DNA of 64,000 bases. It comes from Panorpa germanica. Its lineage: Eukaryota; Arthropoda; Insecta; Mecoptera; Panorpidae. The stretch is from assembly GCA_963678705.1 (NCBI GenBank), contig OY783206.1, positions 15,139,807 through 15,203,806 of the forward strand. Direction: 5' to 3'. The position numbers and the translations under genes are program-made. The notes below the pieces were generated by a model. That model ran no database searches. It saw only the letters and a program-made list of their open reading frames with translations, and was not told the origin of the DNA. Below, piece after piece: positions 58,465-64,000 of the stretch (its first letter is position 1; every line of letters starts with the position of its first letter).

Positions 58465-60700
58465 ATGACACTCCAGATGATGCACTGTACTAAGGTAACT
58501 TCACTTGCTTAATTGTTATTTTTAATTAGAATTATTTATAAATATCTATACGTTTATATATATACGCTAACGTAACGTTACGTATAAATCGGAATGGGTT
58601 ATTTATGTTGTTACTAAATTATTCGCTATAAATGAAGAAGCTAGAAATATTATTTTACGTGTTACTTATGTACTTTTGTTTACATTAAATTTGTGATATA
58701 ATATTTGTGTTAAAATAAAAATCAAACTTTACATAGTCCTTTAGCTTACATAGAAATAGAAAGAGATAGAGTGAGAGGGGGGCTGTGTTTATATAGAAAT
58801 AAATTTGGTTTGGCACCATTTTAATAAATTAACATATAATTCTGTTTTCAATTTTGAAGTGCATATAAAATATCATTTACTTGGGGTTTCATTTTTACTC
58901 TAAGTGCCTCGCTTAAGTAGAATAATCTAGTTACTTATATTTGGAAACTATTTAGCCATTTGTGTGCAGGAGTGAATTAGTCTTCGTAACTAGACTAAAT
59001 CATACGAGCCTCAATACAAAAAGAGGACATTTTCACGGAAGAAAGGTAAAATTATCAAATTGCGAAATTTGTTTTTCAAAGCTTAATACGACACTGGTTT
59101 AGAATATATAATATTAAAGAATGAAATGATTTGGAAGCTTGGACCTTATTCTATTAATACATTTTAAAACTTTATCAACGAGAGAAGAAATTTATTTGTA
59201 AAATACTGGTAGTATTCATTTTCTATATATGTTGACACCTCTTCTCCGTAAAATATTTTTTGACACTCATTCTTTATTTTTTGAAAGAACTTTAACAATT
59301 ATTTTTTACTACGACCACTATAGTTTTTATTTTTTGTCCCACTTTCATTTTTTGTACTGGAAATTACAACTACAGTTTTAATTATAATAGGATTGCATCG
59401 CTGGCTCTGGCTTTGATCCTTTAATGGGATTGTGTCCTCATTTCTTAGTGGTCGATTTTTCAATTGTTGATTGAAATTGATGTTAATAATGTATTGGCCT
59501 ATCTATTTTATTAAATATCTAAATGTTGACGGAGATATAGTAATTATAAATTTTAATTGTTGTTTTAGCGCTAGAAATGGTCGGCCATATTTGTATGACG
59601 AAATGCATTTTAACGTCAGTTATTTGTTGAGTAGGTCAGTGCTGTGGTAATGTTTTGTAGCTGTTGGTAGTCGAAATATCAAGTCAAGTCAAAGAATAAT
59701 ATGTTTTTATTTTATTTAACAATGCTAAGGCAGACATATTATTGGAATTTGATTGTTCCTTGAAATAGCTGTAAATAATATTTGATATATAAATATATAT
59801 AGCAGAGATTTATGAGCTTCGGTGCTGATGTGTACAACGTTTAATCCCTCTAATAATTAAAGAGACAAAATGACTTTTTTAATTGTTAATATCTCTTAAC
59901 ATATAAGGAGTTATTAAAAAATAATTGAAGATTTGAGGTTCTAGTAACCCAGTTTATCGATATATAGTACACTTTTATAGAAATTAAAACATAGGACACA
60001 AGCCCATTAGTATTAATTTAGATTATTATTTTTTCAGTTCTTCTTTTTTAGTGTGATTCTATGCAATACCATCTGTTGTTCAAGAGTATCACCAATAAGC
60101 AGAGATCAAAACAATATAATAAAAGACCATGAACAAACTCAAAAAATAAGATCCAAACGAAATCCTTTAGAAATAGGTTTTGTGTCGTTTGAAGTGGCCC
60201 AGCATCACGGAATTCATATCCCAAAAAGTTCTTCTGCCGTGATAGCACATGATCTATCAATTATCCACCAGGATCATCACAAAATATTCAAACCTGCAAC
60301 AATCCTCTACCAGGAACACCCAATATCCGAACCAAGCCACGAGAAGGTCTCTATAACTCATGGTCACGAAATTATTGAATTCCATGAAGATCATTTAAAA
60401 CATGGTCACGTTTTGATACCAATTGTACCGATTAGTCATTCTCATGCACACGTGATGTCGAATATCACACACGTGGCGCATCACCACCTGGCTAAAGTTC
60501 CTATTATAGTTCCTTTGGTCTTGCCTAAGACTAGTTCTATTAAACATCATGTCATAGTGCTGCCGCATGTGATTATGGATGGAGGGGCGCTTCATCATGT
60601 GACGGATCATGAAGACGGTAAATTCAGATCACATTTGGGAGGATTTGGAACTGGATTGGATTTTGGTGGGCACGGGGCTGGACATGGATATTTTGTATAG
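58465..60700 (+). CDS. Secreted histidine-rich protein, two exons
   Basis: Exon 1 (58465-58494) encodes MTLQMMHCTK and ends AAG|gtaact. Exon 2 (60038-60700) follows ttttttcag in phase 0. Joined, the N-terminus is MTLQMMHCTKFFFFSVILCN, a good signal peptide that exon 2 alone lacks. That is why this start was chosen over the GTG at 60053. The product is 230 residues with roughly 30 His, many in HH, HGH or HxH pairs, plus Val/Ile/Pro stretches (LIPIVPISHSHAH, KVPIIVPLVLPK) and a Gly-rich end (GGFGTGLDFGGHGAGHGYFV). No enzyme motif is seen. The composition resembles insect cuticle-associated or metal-binding secreted proteins. The exact family is not recognised. The 1.5-kb intron ends with a MITE copy (59424-60007). 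Polyadenylation signals lie at about 60818. Confidence 0.75.
59424..60007 (-). mobile_element. MITE, family ATGGGC, copy D (inverted)
   Basis: Both ends are present (ATGGGATTGTGTCCT, AGGACACAAGCCCAT) with TA on both sides. It stops 28 bp before the acceptor AG of the His-rich gene's second exon. Confidence 0.8.
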
Positions 60701-61212
60701 CAATGACAACTTTGAAGAATCTTTAATGTTAATGTTTAAAAGTTTGATGGTGTTTTTTTAGGCGAAGGTTCCTCTGGAATACAAATTTCTCAGTTATTTT
60801 CCTTGTGCCTATTTAAAATAAAACACTAGTAAAAATTACTAAAATTGTTGTTTTATAATAAAGTACATGTACTATTATTTAGAACGGGTTTTTTCTGTTT
60901 ATATTACAATTGTTTGCAGTAATTTTTTTTATACCTTTTTTATAATTTATATACTATCTAATAACATATTTTCTAGTTAATTTAATAATGATAATATTTT
61001 TTAAGTCAGAGTATTAACCATTGTTAATACTCTTTTTGTATCGGTCATCATACTAGCTCAAATGGCTTAGTTCTCTTTATAGCCCAGCTCCCAGAGCTGG
61101 GTCGGTAGTTCTAATTTTTGGATATGCTTTAAAGTTAGGGCTGTTAATGAAAACTCCAAGTTATCCAACACAGGCGTTAAATAATTAAAATTTCTATTTT
61201 TAATAACAATTA

Positions 61213-62197
61213 CCCAGTAAATATTTTGGAGTAAATTCTACTTCATTTCTATCACTTATCATGAGTCTAGAACGCGTTTGTTTTCTATTAAGTCGTTCAT
61301 AGGGAATGTCCCTTTTATGAGCTACAGACATCGCAACGATGGCTCACTGCTAAATAAAAACGAGTCCGGTTTATGATTTATGCCCGGAGTTGTAAATTAT
61401 AATTTATGCCCTGCTGTGATTGAACAGAGAAATTACATTAAAATTAAGCGGGAAGTTTAAACAGAGTATTTATTTTGAAAAATAAAATCGATTTTTATTA
61501 GAAAATAAATTTATAATGAAAAAAACAATAACTTTATGCAAGATTTTTATTTATATTTTATTAAATTTAATATATTTACAGCATTATTTTTGATCAATGG
61601 TTAATATAACATTAGTCTACATTGTTAAACATTAAATAAACATATACTAACTATTCTATACACTTGATTGAGGGAGACAGCGTCTGTATATTACCATTGA
61701 AGAAATATTTGTTGAAAGAGGATAGCATATACTTTAAACATACCGTACTGAACGAAATACTATACAAGTGTAATGGTGAAAAATATATTTTACTTGTCTC
61801 ACCACATATCGTTTCTTTCTCACTAGGCTCACTTTGGAATAAACAGGAATGAAAATGAACTAAAAAAAATATATCCAAGTGTGAAAGAAACAACTGCTAC
61901 TTAATGAATGATGTTGGAAAAAGATAAAATATTATTATGAAAAAAATTCTAACAGCTAACAAAAAAGTTGTGACAGGTAGGGAACTAAAAGCGACTTTTG
62001 TGTGCCACTTTTGAACTATTAATGAACTTGCTAAAACTACATATATCAGATTTTATTTCACAAAATCTTGACAGGTAGTCAATTTGAACTAAAATTGGTT
62101 TCTGTGTTGTTGCTCCAACTTGTAAAACGTTAGAATTGAAATGTACGAGTGACTCGCACTTCACCAAGTCATTCTATTTCACTAAATGTTTACTGGG
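61213..62197. mobile_element. MITE, family P, copy 4 (long variant, both ends)
   Basis: It starts CCCAGTAAATATTTTGGAGT and ends CACTAAATGTTTACTGGG. It is 985 bp long and shares its interior with the copy at 53543. Confidence 0.75.
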
Positions 62198-62712
62198 TAG
62201 TAATAGAAATTCTTCTAGAAACACTTCTATATTTTTCAAAATCTGACATTAAACTTCTTTTAAAAGTAAATCCTACTGCATTTTGACAGATTGTCACATT
62301 TTGGAGGTTATAATATAATATAGTTTTTCTTAATTTAATATTTTTAATTTAAAACATTGGACCTTGTAAGGTTCTAGAAAAACTAAGAAAACTTAAAAAA
62401 TATGTTAAATTAAAAATGGTACTGTGAATGACTAGGCGTATTGCCATATGCGAAACAATTTAAATGAAATACAAAATACAAAATAAAATTAAAGCAGTGA
62501 GTGGGAATGATACTTAACACAGTACAAAAAAAAAAAATAAAGGTTAAGTTTGCTTGTTTTTAATCTGCAGTAATAAACCGATTAAATTTAGTAAGTAATA
62601 ATCTAGTAAATAAATCGATTTAACAAGTAGGCATATCTCGTAAAACAATGGATACCGATGGATACAAACAAAATATTATAAAGCTAGCACGTTAATTTTT
62701 CTAATTCTTAAA

Positions 62713-62878
62713 ATGTTGAAGTATCCTCTGCTTTTAATGTTTATTGGCATGATTTATGGAGTCGTTGCTAAGTGTCCAGAGGAATTTGAATTGGTGGAGA
62801 TGACACTAAAAATGCAAAGCCGCATTGTTCAGACCCATAACGCTCTTCGAGACAGAGCTGCTATGAACCGTAATATTG
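62713..62878 (+). CDS. CAP/antigen-5-like secreted protein, first exon (gene continues past window)
   Basis: It reads MLKYPLLLMFIGMIYGVVAK, a signal peptide of about 19 residues. A short mature segment follows, ending MQSRIVQTHNALRDRAAM. The IVxxHNxLR motif is the first conserved helix of CAP (SCP/antigen 5/venom allergen) proteins. The exon ends ATTG|gtaagt in phase 1, so the CAP core lies in later exons beyond 64000. None was found in the remaining 1.1 kb, which holds MITE copies. A TATAAAG at 62677 would give a very short leader. Family members are secreted, often in saliva, venom or gut. The role here is unknown. Confidence 0.72.
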
Positions 62879-63075
62879 GTAAGTAAGGCAACTAAGTGAG
62901 TTATGTGGAATGTTGTTATAGAAGTTGTTATATTACCATTACGTTTTTGAAACAATATTACTTGAATAGTTATTTTTAAGATATAGGATAGCATTACGTT
63001 ATTGTTAACGGTGTAGTATATATTGAAGGGGCAATGCTGGCTGTAAATTAAATAAAAGTTTTGAGACCGTGAGAA

Positions 63076-63327
63076 CCCAGTAAACATTTTGGAGTCACTT
63101 TGACATCATATTGGAGATGCGTATGATTTTTTTGTCATGAAAGAGTTCATTTATAGTTCAGTTTCACACAATCGTTCATATGAAATGTCTGTTTTATCGG
63201 CTACATATGACAGAACCACTCCACCTGTCGGAATACAAATGAAGATAAAGTTGATGCGAACTATAATTGAAGTGAAATAGTGATAGAAACGCTACAAAAA
63301 GGGACACTTAACCAAATGTTTACTGGG
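63076..63327. mobile_element. MITE, family P, copy 5 (short variant, in CAP-gene intron)
   Basis: It starts CCCAGTAAACATTTTGGAGT and ends ACCAAATGTTTACTGGG. It is 252 bp long and resembles the truncated copy at 39098. Confidence 0.75.
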
Positions 63328-63432
63328 AAGGAGACTCTTATGAAACATTATAGCAATACATTTAAATATTATTACGTAAAATATAACAAAATAAATGTTG
63401 TTTTGATTGCTTTCTTGAATCACCTGAAAAAT

Positions 63433-63743
63433 TAGGGGCCTATTTTGTAACTGCTTAACCGACGTCTCTTAACTTCTGACAATTTTTCAAAGCCCTGTAA
63501 TTTACAAATTAGGCTACTTATGCCAGTTTCAAGGTATGGGATTAAAAGTTATAAGAGCGGTACAAATCTATAATACGATAATGAATTTTATATTATTCGT
63601 TGTATATATTACAGAAAAATAAGTGAGTCAGTCAGTTTATACCGCACAACTGGTTTTAAGTATGAGTCGCCGCCGAACTCTCGTAATTTGAACTAAAGCT
63701 TAGTTTAGAAAATCAGGTAAGCAGTTACAAAATAGACCTCTTA
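63433..63743. mobile_element. MITE (family Q) with nested family O MITE
   Basis: The ends are TAGGGGCCTATTTTGTAACT and AGTTACAAAATAGACCTCTT. A copy of the 7472 family (right end gtcgccgccgaactctcgta) lies inside at about 63555-63698. Confidence 0.6.
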
Positions 63744-64000
63744 GGTTAAATTAGTAACGATTCTAACCAACATATAGTTTTATTTCCCCCACAATGCAAT
63801 CCCATTACAAGAAATGGAATATGTTTTAATGTTAAAGGTGTAGTATATTTTAAGGCGCAAGGTGTTGACAATTTCCAGTAATCTTGAATTTATTTTTAAT
63901 TGTCATACATCCTTAAATCTTGTTACTATTGTCTATTTCTTCGAAAAACTTTTGGATCAGCCTTATAAAGCAGGGACGTTGGTCACAACATATTTTATTC

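Noticed and set aside
60053-60700. Single-exon His-rich gene starting at 60053
   Set aside because: That start is GTG and leaves no full signal peptide. A spliced 10-codon first exon at 58465 gives an ATG start and a complete signal peptide in frame.
1-64000. LTR or other virus-like integrated element
   Set aside because: No LTR pair, primer-binding site or recognisable capsid, envelope or polymerase block was seen. The only unexplained broken block is at 43700-44390.

Overview
The window looks like nuclear DNA of an insect. It is AT-rich, its genes are split by introns with GT-AG borders, and one gene is a clear orthologue of the Crumbs-complex scaffold Stardust (vertebrate PALS1/MPP5). The rest is dense with short non-autonomous transposons (Helitron, hAT, PIF/Harbinger and other inverted-repeat families) and LINE 3' ends. 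hAT transposase scraps resemble those common in Hemiptera, but the order cannot be fixed from the sequence alone.

Layout. 1-8510: repeat-rich DNA, probably upstream of or inside the first intron of stardust, with inverted-repeat elements, a Helitron, a SINE piece, a decayed acidic-protein pseudogene and a hAT MITE carrying a GC-rich 25-bp minisatellite. 8511-29632: eleven exons of stardust (+), open at the 5' end and complete at the 3' end, with an 11.4-kb intron full of elements. 29633-34650: 3' UTR and AT-rich intergenic DNA. 34709-39693 and 47416-52121: two tandem paralogues of a secreted S1-fold protease homologue. In both, all three catalytic residues are replaced and a hydrophobic C-terminal tail suggests a GPI anchor. 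40-47 kb: a nest of Helitron, hAT and inverted-repeat elements with two exact tandem duplications. 55.1 kb: an orphan C-terminal segment of a retinol-dehydrogenase-like SDR beside a LINE tail. 58465-60700: a two-exon secreted histidine-rich protein. 62713-62878: first exon of a CAP/antigen-5 family secreted protein that runs off the window.

How the parts relate. Stardust is a cytoplasmic polarity scaffold, unrelated in function to the four secreted-protein loci downstream. The two pseudoproteases arose by local duplication and share exon structure, signal peptide, tail and a GATA-like promoter motif, which suggests epithelial (perhaps gut) surface expression. No autonomous transposon looks intact. 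Much of the intron length comes from nested small elements, and three copies of one family end within about 60 bp of a splice acceptor.
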